Positions 27,602 to 40,174 of a stretch of 64,000 bases of DNA are shown one piece after another; within the stretch, counting starts at the first letter, position 1, and each line of letters begins with the position of its first letter. Source of the DNA: Panagrolaimus kolymaensis. Lineage: Eukaryota > Nematoda > Chromadorea > Rhabditida > Panagrolaimidae. Location of the stretch: positions 8,184,001 through 8,248,000 of the forward strand of contig JAJQJQ010000003.1 of NCBI GenBank assembly GCA_028622995.1, given 5' to 3'. Under the pieces are notes generated by a model, which saw only the letters and a list, made by a program, of their open reading frames with translations, ran no database searches and was not told the DNA's origin. A program made the position numbers and the translations under genes.

Positions 27602-27967
27602 TTAAGATGCTTTTTTTAAAAACTGTTTAGACCAAAAAATAGCAAAAAATCCCAGGATTATTTTTGTAATTGATCCCAAAAACACAAGTATAGTAAAAAA
27701 TGGGTCAAATAGCCATTTTAATGATAATTTCCATGTTTCGCTTAGGAAAACTCGAAATCTATGACACCTTGACAAAGTTTTTATTCCAGATTCGGATTCC
27801 CCATGAAATTCTACCCTAGAAATTTGAAGAAGTAAAAAAAAAAAGTGACCTCTTCTAAATACCATGACTCCATGAATGATGTACACCAAAATGAGGTATA
27901 TGAACAAGTAACTTATAAATACATATAAAAAATACAAAACCTTAGCTAAAAACGTAGAAAAACTCAT
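27602..27967 (-). CDS. Hydrophobic 121-aa ORF, left arm of the inverted repeat
   Basis: The ORF runs outward from near the centre of the repeat to a TAA at 27602. The product has a hydrophobic N-terminal half (about residues 5-35), a charged middle (EFHGESESGIKTLSRCHR) and a second hydrophobic segment (about 85-112), suggesting two membrane passes. No family is recognised. The amino-acid sequence is identical to the right-arm copy. Whether it is expressed is unknown. Confidence 0.4.
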   Translation of the reverse strand: MSFSTFLAKVLYFLYVFISYLFIYLILVYIIHGVMVFRRGHFFFLLLQISRVEFHGESESGIKTLSRCHRFRVFLSETWKLSLKWLFDPFFTILVFLGSITKIILGFFAIFWSKQFLKKAS

Positions 27968-28435
27968 TTAATGATTTTACAAATCGATAAAACTTCATGT
28001 TGTTAAGCTTTTCGATTTTTCCTACATTTTTGAAGTTTAATAGTACCAAACGATGGTCAAAAAAATAAAAATTGTAAAAATGAGATAATTATTTTTAGAA
28101 CTAATCATTTCTAGACCTAATTTGGGTCGTAGAAAACGAATTTGATAACCGTTTGTAGGTTTGATAAGCTTAAAATGGAGTTCTAGCCATATGCATAATT
28201 TAATTTTTTCAAAAATTCATAACTCAATACCCAGCTTATGATGTATTTTTTTTATTGTCAAATTCGTTTTCTACGACCCAAATTAGGTCTAGAAATGATT
28301 AGTTCTAAAAATAATTATCTCATTTTTACAATTTTTATTTTTTTGACCATCGTTTGGTACTATTAAACTTCAAAAATGTAGGAAAAATCGAAAAGCTTAA
28401 CAATATGAAGTTTTATCGATTTGTAAAATCATTAA

Positions 28436-28801
28436 ATGAGTTTTTCTACGTTTTTAGCTAAGGTTTTGTATTTTTTATACGTATTTATAAGTTACTTGTT
28501 CATATACCTCATTTTGGTGTACATCATTCATGGAGTCATGGTATTTAGAAGAGGTCACTTTTTTTTTTTACTTCTTCAAATTTCTAGGGTAGAATTTCAT
28601 GGGGAATCCGAATCTGGAATAAAAACTTTGTCAAGGTGTCATAGATTTCGAGTTTTCCTAAGCGAAACATGGAAATTATCATTAAAATGGCTATTTGACC
28701 CATTTTTTACTATACTTGTGTTTTTGGGATCAATTACAAAAATAATCCTGGGATTTTTTGCTATTTTTTGGTCTAAACAGTTTTTAAAAAAAGCATCTTA
28801 A
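28436..28801 (+). CDS. Hydrophobic 121-aa ORF, right arm of the inverted repeat
   Basis: Mirror copy of the left-arm ORF with an identical predicted protein. The one base difference I found inside the frame (TAT versus TAC for Tyr, near residue 15) is synonymous, while flanking arm sequence differs at several positions. That is weak evidence that the frame matters. Confidence 0.4.
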   Translation: MSFSTFLAKVLYFLYVFISYLFIYLILVYIIHGVMVFRRGHFFFLLLQISRVEFHGESESGIKTLSRCHRFRVFLSETWKLSLKWLFDPFFTILVFLGSITKIILGFFAIFWSKQFLKKAS

Positions 28802-28990
28802 AAAAAGTTAAGTTTTCTATTCGAGACCTGTGGATCTAGTGATTTTCGCTATGAGACCACTTAAACTAAGGTCAAATTCGTGATCAGCGACCCCGAAAAC
28901 CCCTGGGGAATGAATATTTAAGCCATTTAAGCCAATAAAATTTTTTCCAAATGAACGTCGAAGTTCGATTTTTAAAAAAAATGGCTTTTA

Positions 28991-29786
28991 TCCTACCTTG
29001 TAAATTGAATTGACTATGTCTGTCTGTGGGTTGTCCGCTGTTTTTTGAAAATGTGATTGTACATTCTGATGTAGTTTTTGATGCTGATTCCAAAAATGTG
29101 GGTCTCGAGCTTCGGGTAAAGAGATATGCATATGATATTGAGGTTTTAAAATTTGCATATTGAAAAAATTCCTAACGCGAATGTTTCTCTTTGTGTTTGA
29201 TGAAAAGGAGGAAGCGAGCTCTTTGTCGTTTGCTTTTTGAAGGTGAATTTCGTTGCATGATTTTTTACTGTAGTTTTGATAGAATGCATATTTGGTGGAT
29301 TTGGTGATGGTGCTTAGATGCATGTGTGTGTGGTGGTGTTGGAGGTGTTTAATGAAAATGTTTTGTTAATGATGATTGATAAGATGGACTTTAAGAAAGT
29401 TTAATGAAATTATTAAAATAAGAAATGGGAAAATGTAGCTCTGGGCAATGAGGATGACCATGAGGTGCAAAGATATAGCAACATATGAGGGATTTGAAAG
29501 ATGAGGCCCGAAGGGCCTTTGGTGATGTATCACAATAATGAAACTGAATTTGAAAGGCTGAAAGTGTGGAATGGAACCCGAGAATGGATTGTGTGGACCG
29601 AAGGGCCATTTTGTAAATTTGAAATGATCTAATTTAAAATTGGGAGGGATGCCGAAAGTAAACCTCTCCGCAGGGGATGGAAGCTGGAAGATGAGATGAA
29701 ATCCTGAAGGGCCCAACGTGTAATTGTAAAATTGAATAAATGTAACGTGTGGGGACTGCCGTAGGCAGGCCCCTTCATATATCTTG
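28991..29786 (+). mobile_element. Helitron-like non-autonomous unit 1
   Basis: The unit is 796 bp. It begins TCCTACCTTG after an A, and shares with unit 2 the 5' block TTGAATTGACTATGTCTGTC and the block GTGGGTCTCGAGCTTCGG. It ends with a strong GC hairpin (29751-29773: arms of ten bases opening GGGGACTGCC, loop GTA, one mismatch) followed by 13 bases ending ATATCTTG and then T. A 5' TC, a subterminal 3' hairpin, lack of terminal inverted repeats and head-to-tail tandem copies are Helitron hallmarks. The end CTTG departs from the canonical CTRR. No Rep/helicase coding is present. Confidence 0.7.
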
Positions 29787-30594
29787 TCTACCCTTATAAA
29801 TTGAATTGACTATGTCTGTTTGTCTGTTTGTCTGTCTGTGGGATGTCCGCTGTTTTTTTGAAATGTGATTGTACAGTCCGATGTCGTTTTTTATGCTGAT
29901 TCCGAAAATGTGGGTCTCGAGCTTCGGCTAAAGAGATATGCATATGATATTGAGGTTTTAAAATTTGCATATTGAAAAAATTCTTAACGCGAATGTTTCT
30001 CTTTGTGTTTGATGAAAGGGAGCTCTTTGTCGTTTGCTTTTTGAATGTCAATTTCGTTGCGTGATTTTTTACTGTAGTTTTGAAAGAATGCATATTTGGT
30101 GGATTTGGTGGTGGTGCAGAGATGCATATATGTGTGTGTGGAGGTGTTGGAGGTGTTTGAGAGTGTTTAATGAAAATGTTTTTTTTGTATTTTTTAAATA
30201 AGGATCGATTTTGGAAGATGAAAATGGGAAAATGAGGCCCGCAGGGCCCAAGTAAAATTTAAAATGTTTGTGGAGATGAGTCTAGATGTGTCCAGTAAGG
30301 TACATGAAAGATGAGGCCCGAAGGGCCTTTGTTGATTTCCGGCGGTAATGAAATTGAATTTGAAAGGGTGAAAGTGTGGAATGGAACCCGAGTATGGATT
30401 GTGTGGCCCGAAGGGCCATTTTGAAAATATTAAATGATCTTATGTAAAATTAGGAGGATGCCGCAGGTAGACCTCCGGCAGGGGATGGAAGTGGGAAGAC
30501 GAGATGAGGGCCCGAAGGGCCCGATGTGAAATTGTAAAATTGTTGAAATGTTAGTTGTGGGGACTGCCGTAGGCAGGCCCCTTCATATATCTTG
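29787..30594 (+). mobile_element. Helitron-like non-autonomous unit 2
   Basis: The unit is 808 bp, in direct tandem with unit 1 and with no spacer. It begins TCTACCCTTATAAATTG, close to the TCTMTAYTA-type Helitron 5' consensus, and contains an expanded TCTG/TTTG run at about 29814-29840. It ends with the same hairpin (30559-30581), then CATATATCTTG and T. Several internal mini-hairpins of the form GGCCC-GAA-GGGCC occur. The two units differ by scattered substitutions and small indels. Confidence 0.7.
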
Positions 30595-33500
30595 TTCAGG
30601 TTTTAATTAGGATAAAATATCGAAGTTGGCATTCTTTCCGACTTTTTGATATTCTATATTCCATTTAGTATATGTTTTTTTTAATATTGCGTGTAGGAAG
30701 CTAATTTGTCACAGACGTTGTTGTTGCTGTGTTGTTGTTTCCGTTTTTTTAAGGATGCTGCTTTTTCATTTTTCAAAAGGATGCCAATTTTGAATGAATG
30801 AAGCAACGACAGCTTTTCATTTTCTTCGTCGGCGTCTGCTTCAAATTAACAAACAGAAAATGAAAAAAGTCTATCTTGTAAAAGCTGCTTTTCGTTCTTC
30901 CAATATTTTTTTTATAATTCTCATCACAGTTTTATTTTTTTCTCGCTCTTTTTTTTTCTTTAAATGGCAACTTTTGTTTTTTGGTTTTTTTCAATGTGTC
31001 TATTAATAAATTTTTTAGTTGGTTTATATATACAAAAATTGATGTTATTTAAGGAAACCTTTCTTTCAATTTCTTTACAAATGTATTTTTTTTAACTAAC
31101 TAACCCTCTTTTTTCCTAAATCTGCGCCATTAAACGTGTGAAAAATCTATGTACTTTTTTCTTTTCTTAGTTAATTCTTTTTTGTTTGGTTTTTGTTTAA
31201 CTATTTTGAAAGGACATTAAACTAATTTTTTTTATGAAACATTAATGTATTTTACTTGCTTACTTACTTTTTTTTATTTGATTGACACCTTAACAAAATT
31301 TAATGTTTTTAAATATATTTAAAAAATTACGTTTGTTTTTTGTTAATCAACAACTTTATTTTTCTAAGTATTTTTTTCTTTTTCATTTTATGTGTAAAAA
31401 TTCCATTAACACATTCATTTTTTTAACAACACTTTTTTATTGGTCATTGAACGGCAAAAAATAAAAATTCTACTATTCTAATATTAAAAAGTAAAGACGA
31501 CTTATCAAATCATGCATACGTTTTTTCTTGTTTGTTTATTTATTAGACTCTTATGGTCTCTTGAAATACGTATTCATTCAAGAAATTTTTTGCCTTTTTT
31601 ATTAATAAAAGTCACTCATTTTAAAAATCAAATTGCCAAAAAAACTTTTAAATATTTTCATTGATAAAAGTGACGCGAAAAATGCATATCTTTTTCTCTT
31701 TTTTTAGAAACACTCAAAATTTTTAAATCGCTTTTTTTGTTTTGAATTTTATTTATGTTAAGCTGCTGCTCCTTTGTGGTTCCTTTGCCCAAAATAAGCT
31801 TACTTTCTTTTTGAAGAAAAAAAGGAATTAGTTTTTTTTCTTCGTCTCAAAAGTTTTTTTTACTGGTCTTAACTCTATTTTTTGTTTTTACCCTATATTG
31901 ACTTCATTTTATTTTTTTGTTGGAAGAATATAAAATCCCATTTTTCATTCTTCTGTGCCGATCCAGACACTTTGACACTTACCCCACGAGAAAAAAGTCA
32001 TTTCCCGAAATTCCATTACTTCCTTCTTTGAACTTTCTTTCTTCTGACGATCTTCTTTTTTTAAAAGCTTTTAAAAAACAGTAAAGGAAGGGAAAAGAAG
32101 AAGAATAAGAGGAGATAAGCGTAAAAATGCTTCTTGTTACTTACTTCCTGATTGCCGCCCAACTAAACAACTTAAATGAATGTTTTTATTTTTTTTATCG
32201 TCGTCTGTGTTATTCTTTTATTTTTTATTATCTTTGAATTTGTGTATTTAAAACTTTTTTACAACTTTTTCATTGGCGTAATTTAGAGTAGTTAAAAATA
32301 CACTACCGTGAAAGAGTCATAAAAAAATTTAAAAAAATATTTTGGGCTCTAAAATTTTTTTGTCTGATCACATATTTCACCGATAAAATTCTAAAGTTGC
32401 AAAAAAATTATTAAACTCGTAAAATATAGGCGAAAAACAGAAAAAATAATTTACATTTGACACACAAAATGTTTTTTAAAATATTTTTCAATAAGTTCTT
32501 AGAAGTCTTTTGTTTAACGACATCAATAACAACAACCACGGAATCCATCCATCGAATGAGGAGGAAAGCTATAAATTTAATGGATCTCCCTTTTTGGTTT
32601 TTAACTTGTCTGTTTCTACAATTTCTTAACAAATTCCGATTAGAACCACGAAACAAAGTAGCGGAAAAGTTAACCACAAAAGCAAATGCAAATGGATTTC
32701 TTGAAAATTTATGTTTAAAAAAAGGAAGGAAGTCGCGTGTGTGGTCGGTCGTCTATAAAAAAATGAAAAGATTTTTCAATGCCAATTTCTAAAAAGCAGA
32801 CGACGATTACATCAAAAAGGCAGACGATGGCAACTAACTTTGAGAAGAAAATGGCAAAAAAGCATTTAAGAAAAATCCTTAATCTTTTTTATGCCAAAAT
32901 AAACCCATTGATAAAAAATATTAATTATTATCAAAGAAATTTGTCTACGAAGCTTCACTTTTCTTCTTCTTTTCATCATTCACACATAGTTAAGAAGTGA
33001 TTAGAAAGAAAAACACATTAGACATAGAATATGATTTAAAATTTGCTATTAAAAAATTTTTTCTTATTTTTTCCGCTGCTGCCTCTTTCATTAATGATAT
33101 TAGAGTTTTCTTTAAGAATTGACAGGATGCAACTGTTTCTTGCGTCTTTATTTATTTTATGACTCTAAAATAATTTATAGCAGCTGATGTCTTCTCTCCA
33201 CGCAAAAACAATAATTGATTGTGGAAGGGCTAGAAAAAAATCTCTGTTGTTTTCAGGAAAGGTGAAAAGTCTATGGAATGGAATAAAGCTCACTTGCTTT
33301 TATTTTGACAAATAAGCTTTGAGTATTCATCACACTTTTTTTTTGCTTTGAAAAAGAAAAGTATTTTTGACTTTAAACCTTTTTTAGTTTTTAAATCTCG
33401 AAAAATTTTTTTGTATGTATTTTGGTGCTATGTTTTTGTGCCAAATCTATTCTTCCCACTAAAATGATAATCACTTCTTTTGTTTTGCGTGGAAATTATT

Positions 33501-36500
33501 TTTTATGGAGTTTAGTCCTTCCATTAGCATATTTTTATTTTGTTGCAAAAAATATGTATATAATAAATAATTCCAAAGATAACTAAAAATAACAGAACAA
33601 AAAAAATTATGCCATTTTTCGTTTTTTTCCAAACTTTTCTTTTCTTCCGTTTTTATGGTTGCTTCTTCTTCTTTTCGCAAATCCTCCGTTCCTCATCATT
33701 TTTCTTTTTTTTTGTAAACAACAAATCTAAAAATTCCTCATCGTCGTCTCTACATAAAACAATTGCCGTTTCGCAACAATAACGAAAAAAAATCTTTCTA
33801 TCTATCTTTTTACCCTCTATGTTGTTGCTTCTTCTTTTGTCTTTCTTTAAATCAATTAGTCATTGATCAAAAGAAAAAAGAATAAGAGGCATGAAAAATG
33901 AACATAAAGTTAAGTTTTCATACAGCTTCTTGTTGTTGCATTAAATATCTTTTCTTTTCTCCAATTGATAAATTATCTTGTTAATTTATTTATTTCTTGT
34001 TTTATGTTTTGAAGGAGGTCATTCATCCCTTTGAAAAACTTCTTTTTTTCATTTTCACATTTTTATGCCCTGAATTTAATTTTTTTTAGGGACAACCGGG
34101 AATGTTAAGGATGAAAGACAAAAAGATGCTTATTTTGCTTTCCAGCTTGCTTGACTTCAAGATAATGTGCTTTGACTTCTTTTTTTTTCTTTTTTGATCT
34201 AATTTTATTTTAACTCCTTCACGCTGCGGCTTCTCCTCTTTCTTGTCAAGTGGAAAACGCTTTATTCTATTTTATTCGTCACTTTTTTTTCATTTTCTTT
34301 TTCCCGAATTTTTTTATTTCGGTTTTAAAAGCTTAAAAAGTTTTTTTATTTTATGATCTTTGAAAAACCTTTTTTTTACAACTAATTTTTTTTGGCTGAT
34401 AGAGATTTTTTCTACCAAATTAATTTAAATTTTCTTCTTCTGGGAACTATGTATGTTATCATAAAACCGGTTAATTTTTATGACCCTTTTTGTCCCCATA
34501 TTTTTAGACCTCATAAAAGTCTGTGTGGTTAAATAAACAAATTTTATTTAAACCTTCCTATTTCAGTAGCAATAAAAAAAGTGGAGTAATTTCCTGAATT
34601 TTTTATTTAGGTTTCATGAAATTAATGGTTTTTAGAAGTTTTATTGTCTTTGAAATTCTATTTTATTTTTATCTTTTTGAGATAAAAAATTTCAAAACTT
34701 TTTTAAGTTCAAAAACTTTTAAATTTTCCTTTGGGAATTTTTTTTCAAACAAAATGTCATAAAGCTAAAAATGGTTTTATCTCCTTTCTCTATTTATTTT
34801 TTGAAGAAAAAAACACGGTAGGCAAGGAAGGCAATGTAGGCATATTTCATAGAAAAACTGTCAAAAATATCTTTAGACAATTTCTCAAAGATAAAAAAGA
34901 GTTTAAAAAAATGGGCAAAAAATAAAGTTTTGCTCTATCTATCCCATCTATTTCTGGCATCCGCCCCTGTTTTTGATATTCTATCATTATTTCCAGAAAT
35001 GACGTTGCTTTTTTTTACCAAATGAAAAAAAAAAATATTTTTTGAAATTGTTTTTATTTCTTTTTTACCGGACATTGGTCAATTTCCTTTATAAAAATGA
35101 AAAACTAACTTTTTTTTAAGAAAACTTTAATAAGATAAAAGTTTTTTCTTTATTTTTATTTTCATTTTCTATCTTGTTTGCTGCTTTCTTGCTCTCTGTG
35201 TTTGCCAAACATCTTTCCAAATGAATGTTTTGGAATATATTCAATTATCAGCGTCAAAGAATATTTTTAGTAGTTTTTTTTAGAATGAAATTAAATTAAC
35301 ACAATTATAGCAAAAAAAAAGGAGAGAAAGAGAAAGGGAGATAAAAAAATGTTGTGAAGCTGCGACCGACATTTCTCCAGAAGGCACTAAAAAGAGAAGC
35401 GAAAATTTATATAAAAAAATTTGTTTGTGTAAAACAATTTTGCATTTTTTGATTTCCTTGTGAAACCGATTCTTGTTTCACTGCGACACCCAATTTTGTA
35501 TATTTTCTACTTTGTAGTTATTGCCTCAAAATGACTTTCTTTTTTTATCTGCTGCTTTTTTAAAAAATTTTTAAATAGTAAAGGAGGTTCTGAGAAATTC
35601 TCACATAAACAACAACTATAATACATTCCCGATATCCACCATATTTGTTGTTGCAGTTGTTGCATTCTTTTTGTGTGTCATTTTTTTATTGCTTTGATGT
35701 TTAGCTTTTTTCTTTTTTTCTCCAACAAAAAAACGAAACGCAGCGACGAAGAAAAAACTATTCTTCACAAACATATCGTATTCATTTTTTTTTCGTTGCT
35801 CAATGATCTTGGCACTTTCATCCAGAGCAGAAGAAAAAAATTTAATGGCATCTAAAAACGAAAGACGACGACATGCTTTCTAGTTTCTTGAATGTATGAA
35901 TTTTTATTGTATACTTAACTCTTCCAACAATGTTTCTTTTTATATTTTTCTTGTCTTCACAGCTTCCATTTAAGTTTCCGGTTGTTGTTCAACCAACAAC
36001 AAAAAAATATTTAGCTTCTTAACGTCTTTTCTTTTTTAAAAGTTTAGAATTCTTTTTTATTTTTTTGTTGGCCAATTGAAAAGTCATCCAAGCGAATATT
36101 TAACAAAAAGAAAACATTTTATTTTTTATTTTTTTCATGGCCTAAAAAGCTCAGTTTCATAATCTTTCTAGATTTTTAAAAACATGGTGGTAGTAATAGT
36201 TAAGTCTTAAAGAGTGAGTTTAATGTTTAAAATTAGTTGTTACATTTGGAAGTAAAAAAAAAATACATAGGTAGAAATTAATATGTTTTATTTGTTTGTG
36301 AGATTTCTAAAAGTAGGAATATGTCGGCTATCGAAGGAGTGTAATTTAATTTAATTTAATTTGAAACAACAAAAATCGGGGATAAAATTATAAACAACTT
36401 AAAATAAATATAGAACTTTATTTGCGCAAAAACGAAATAAACGTGTACTTTCAATATTTTTATATTTTATTAAAGGATTTTATTAGTAAATAAAATTTGA

Positions 36501-39500
36501 CTTCCAAAAATATAATATCACAAAATTTATTGAACTCCATTTATGAATAATGTTTCTTGCAAAAAAGTAAGAAAGTAATGGCTTGAAATATAAATAAAAT
36601 ATAATTTATTTATCACCACTATTTTTATACTCAAAATATTTTGACTTCTTTATAGCTTTCTTAGAACCTATTGGCTTAATTTGTGGCTTGCCTTAAAAAG
36701 AAAGAAAATATGAACCGACTGCTTTTTCTTTTTTTTATAGATTTATTTTTATGTTCTTTGTTTCTAATTTTAGTTGTTAACCAGTTTTCTTTTTATATAA
36801 TTTTCTTGTGCTTTTAAAACTTTGTTTCCCAAAAAATGTTTCTTTTTTTCTTTGATGGCGCCTTTTCCCCGAATATTTAAGAACATCAAAAATGCTAAAC
36901 AACAGTTTTTGTTTGTTTCTCTTCTCTTCACTCCATTCCATTTTAGGACGAAATATCTTTTTTATTTATTCTTATTTTTTTATAGACAGACAAAGCCATA
37001 AAAATGCTTCAACAGCTATTTTTTGATAATAGTTACTTTTTGTATAACGAAAAAAAGAAAGAAGAATAGAAAATCTTTCTTGCTTTTTAACAAAAGAAAG
37101 AGCCTTCATATTTTTTTGATATATTTATATTTTTATTTTAATGAACAACAACAATGCTGTTCTCAAAAATCTCAAAAAGGACATGAAAATTGGAGAATGG
37201 CGTTCCTTCATTTATTAAAAAACGATTTTTATATTTTTGAAGTCTCTTTTCTCTTTTTTCAAGAATATCGTTATTTATGCCAATTCCCAAAAGTGTGGTA
37301 TATATTCAAAAAAGCAAACATAAAAAATAGTTACATATTTTTCTTTCATATCACCGATACGAGAAAGGAAAACTGATATCCTCATGGGAAAGATACATAT
37401 TCAAACATATATTTTTTTTTTGAAGACGAAGAAAATATTGATGTCGATTGTTGATAGTTGATGCCTCTTTCTGTTTATGAATAGCCTTAAGAAAATTGGG
37501 AGATAAAAAATGAAGGTTTTTCTTTCTTTTCGTTTTTTTCTTTATTCTTTGAGTTGCCAAACTCAATATCAATCTTCTATTTTTTATCTCTACCAAAAGC
37601 TTGGTTTAAAATTAAAAAAAAAAGATTTTTAAAAATATATTTTAATCTTTACGGGTTTTTTCTTTTTCATCTAATTTATTTTTTGTTTTTTTATGCAAAA
37701 ATAAAACTACTGTTTTTTTGCATCCATGTTTTTTCATTATTTTTTTGTTTGCCTCACCACAAAAACAATCTTTTAACGTACTACTTGCTTTTCCTTATTT
37801 TCTTCTTCTTTAGATTTCTCTGCTTTATTGTTTAGAAGCAAGCATTTTTAACTTGCTTCAAAACAACATCGGGGTTTCTATTTTAGAGATACGCCATCGA
37901 AGAAGAAGAAGAAAAAAATTTTAGGGAAGGAGGAGCTTTGTTTTATTTTATTTTTATTTCTTATCAAAAAAACTTTTTTTTCTTCAAAGCACCAATGTTT
38001 TTCAAATTCCCGTGCCGACATAAAAAAGAGGTAATTGGATTTTGAAGGCGAATGAATGCCATTGCTTTTTTTAACACAACGACAATTGATGCGGTTAGGA
38101 TTTTTTCTTCCAAATTTAGGATTTGTTTTTTTTTTGGTGGATGATTATCAAAAAAAATCTTTGGACATGGCTTCATGACTTTCTAATTTCAGTAACAAAC
38201 ACGCAGCAATGATCAAAAATCAAGATGCAGCAGCAGTTTTTTTTCTTCATTTTTTTAGTTCGCCTACGTAGTCCACGACAAAGCCCAACCACGAGACATG
38301 AAGCTTTGAAAATTTAAAACAATGGAATCCCATTCATTCTCTCCTTTGCTTTCGCATTCTTTCATTATATATGTTTGTATCTATCATTCATATATTTGTG
38401 TTAAAACATCCTTTTTTCGTTCCAAAAAAAACTTCTTCCAAATTCTTTTTTTTTATATTTTCTTGAATGGTTTTTTCATAACTTTTAGTTAGGCCGAGTT
38501 TGCACCATATTTTTTTCCATCCATCCAAAGCTTTGTGCATTCATGCATTTCATTAAAGACTATGCCATCACATTTTGATAACTTCTCGAAATACGTATGT
38601 ATTTTTAGGACCATTTAAAAAAACATGCCTTTTAATAAAAACGCGAAAGAAAAAGTTGTTGCAAAAAAACTAACTTTGGTTTTTTATTTTATTTTTCTTT
38701 GAAATGTTGCCATTTTTTTAAAAGTCATTTTTTAACTTTTTTTTATTATCCCGATTTTTTTCTTTATCATTTTCCTATGGGAAAAATGAAAAAACCCAAA
38801 AATCCTCTGAAAAAAATTTGCTTCCTGACCTATAAGAAATGAATAGCTTATACCATGTTTTTTTTCTTCTTTTTCTGTGTTTGGTCTTAAAAATATATTT
38901 CATCTTCCAAAAACAAAAAAAAATACTTTTCTTTTTCTTTTCTTCTTTAAAGATGGCACTTCGTTTTCTTTTCCATTATTTTATATTTTTTTTTGAGAGA
39001 AGATGTGGAGCTTTTTTGGTCTCCTCTTCGTCACAAATGAAAAAAAAAACATTGCTGTCACCGATAATCCCACTTGTCTTTTCTTTTCCAAATTCTTTTT
39101 TTTCTTCATTCTATTATGTTTAAAAAAAGCAAACGGTCATTTCTATCTTTGGCCCTATCCTCATTTTTTTTAAATTTTATTTTTTCTCTTAAGCAACTTA
39201 CTTCATCCATACTTCACAAAGCTCGTTTGATGCCAACTATTTTTTTTTTCATAGCCGGCGGGGAGCCGCCGTCGACGCTTTCACCCTTAACTTTAACTTC
39301 AACTAACTTCGATTGAAATAAAGAAAAAAAAAGTTGCCGTCGGGAGAAATCTTTTTTCCCGTTTTTTTTTATTTTTAAAAAGCAAAGGCAGTGAAAAGAC
39401 AAATCAGTTTTGCAATTTTTCACTTTTCTTCGATAAAAAAAATAAAAAAAGAAGAAGCGAAGTAAGCAACCAACCCACTAAACTTCTTTTTCATTTTTGT

Positions 39501-40174
39501 TCTTTCTTTTTTTGAAGTTTCGAAGGAAAAAAAGAAGAGTAATCGAAAAGGCTTACAAAAGTCAGCTACAGTATGAACCTTCTGTTTTGAGTTACTCACG
39601 GACATAGTTTAATTTCTCTTCCACAAAAATTGGATGGTGTGTTTCATTCTCTTTTCCTCTATCTCTTTTTTGGGATCTAACTTTGATCCATTTTTATTCC
39701 ATTTTTTATTTCCTTCAAAATAGTAGCTATAAATTTCGATGCTATTCTTGCTTCTATGTTTTTTTCGATAAAGCAAGAAAAAAAAGAGTAAAAAAGTAAT
39801 GTATTTTAATTGAAGCACATGCTTCCTTTTCACCACCACTGATGTGATGGGATGTAGAGGACCCAGATGCGCATTTCAAACAAAAACAACAAGAAGAAGA
39901 CACGACTTCTGAAGATAAAAATAAAGCATTAACATCCATGTCTTCACGCGTGTGCTTTTTTTTGAAATTATTTTTTTATTCTCAATTTTTCCGTGTTTTC
40001 GATATTTTCTCGCTCTATTATATATTTTTGTTTCTTTAGAAAAAATTGTGTTTTAAATGTTTATATTCAAATTTGTTTTGTTTTAGATTTTCTTATTTAT
40101 TATATATATTTTGAAAAAGTTAAGAAAACAAACACTATTATATTTTTAAAAAGGCTACAGCAAATTTTTCATAA
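30595..40174. other. 9.6 kb gene-poor stretch upstream of the GPCR
   Basis: T-rich low-complexity DNA with no exon I can support on either strand. Open frames here translate to Phe/Leu/Lys/Ser strings without splice-consistent neighbours. A (TTTAA)n run lies near 36342-36362. The stretch may contain the promoter, 5' UTR exons and long first introns of the class B GPCR. Confidence 0.5.

Larger units (their letters stand above)
27403..28990. mobile_element. 1.6 kb near-perfect inverted repeat (foldback-type element)
   Basis: The left arm is about 27403-28146 and the right arm about 28257-28990, with a central spacer of roughly 110 bp. The symmetry axis is near 28201.5: left position x pairs with 56403-x. 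Arms of around 700 bp differ at only a few positions in the parts I compared, with more drift at the outer ends. Each arm carries the same 366-bp ORF pointing outward. The right arm stops where a Helitron-like unit begins at 28991. A transcript through both arms would fold into a long hairpin. It could be a foldback transposon, two recent head-to-head insertions of one element, or an assembly artefact. Confidence 0.8.

Noticed and set aside
29366..30251. Minus-strand ORFs within the repeat units (for example 29366-29716, 29794-30093)
   Set aside because: They fall inside non-autonomous Helitron-like units, differ between the two copies by indels and have no family features.
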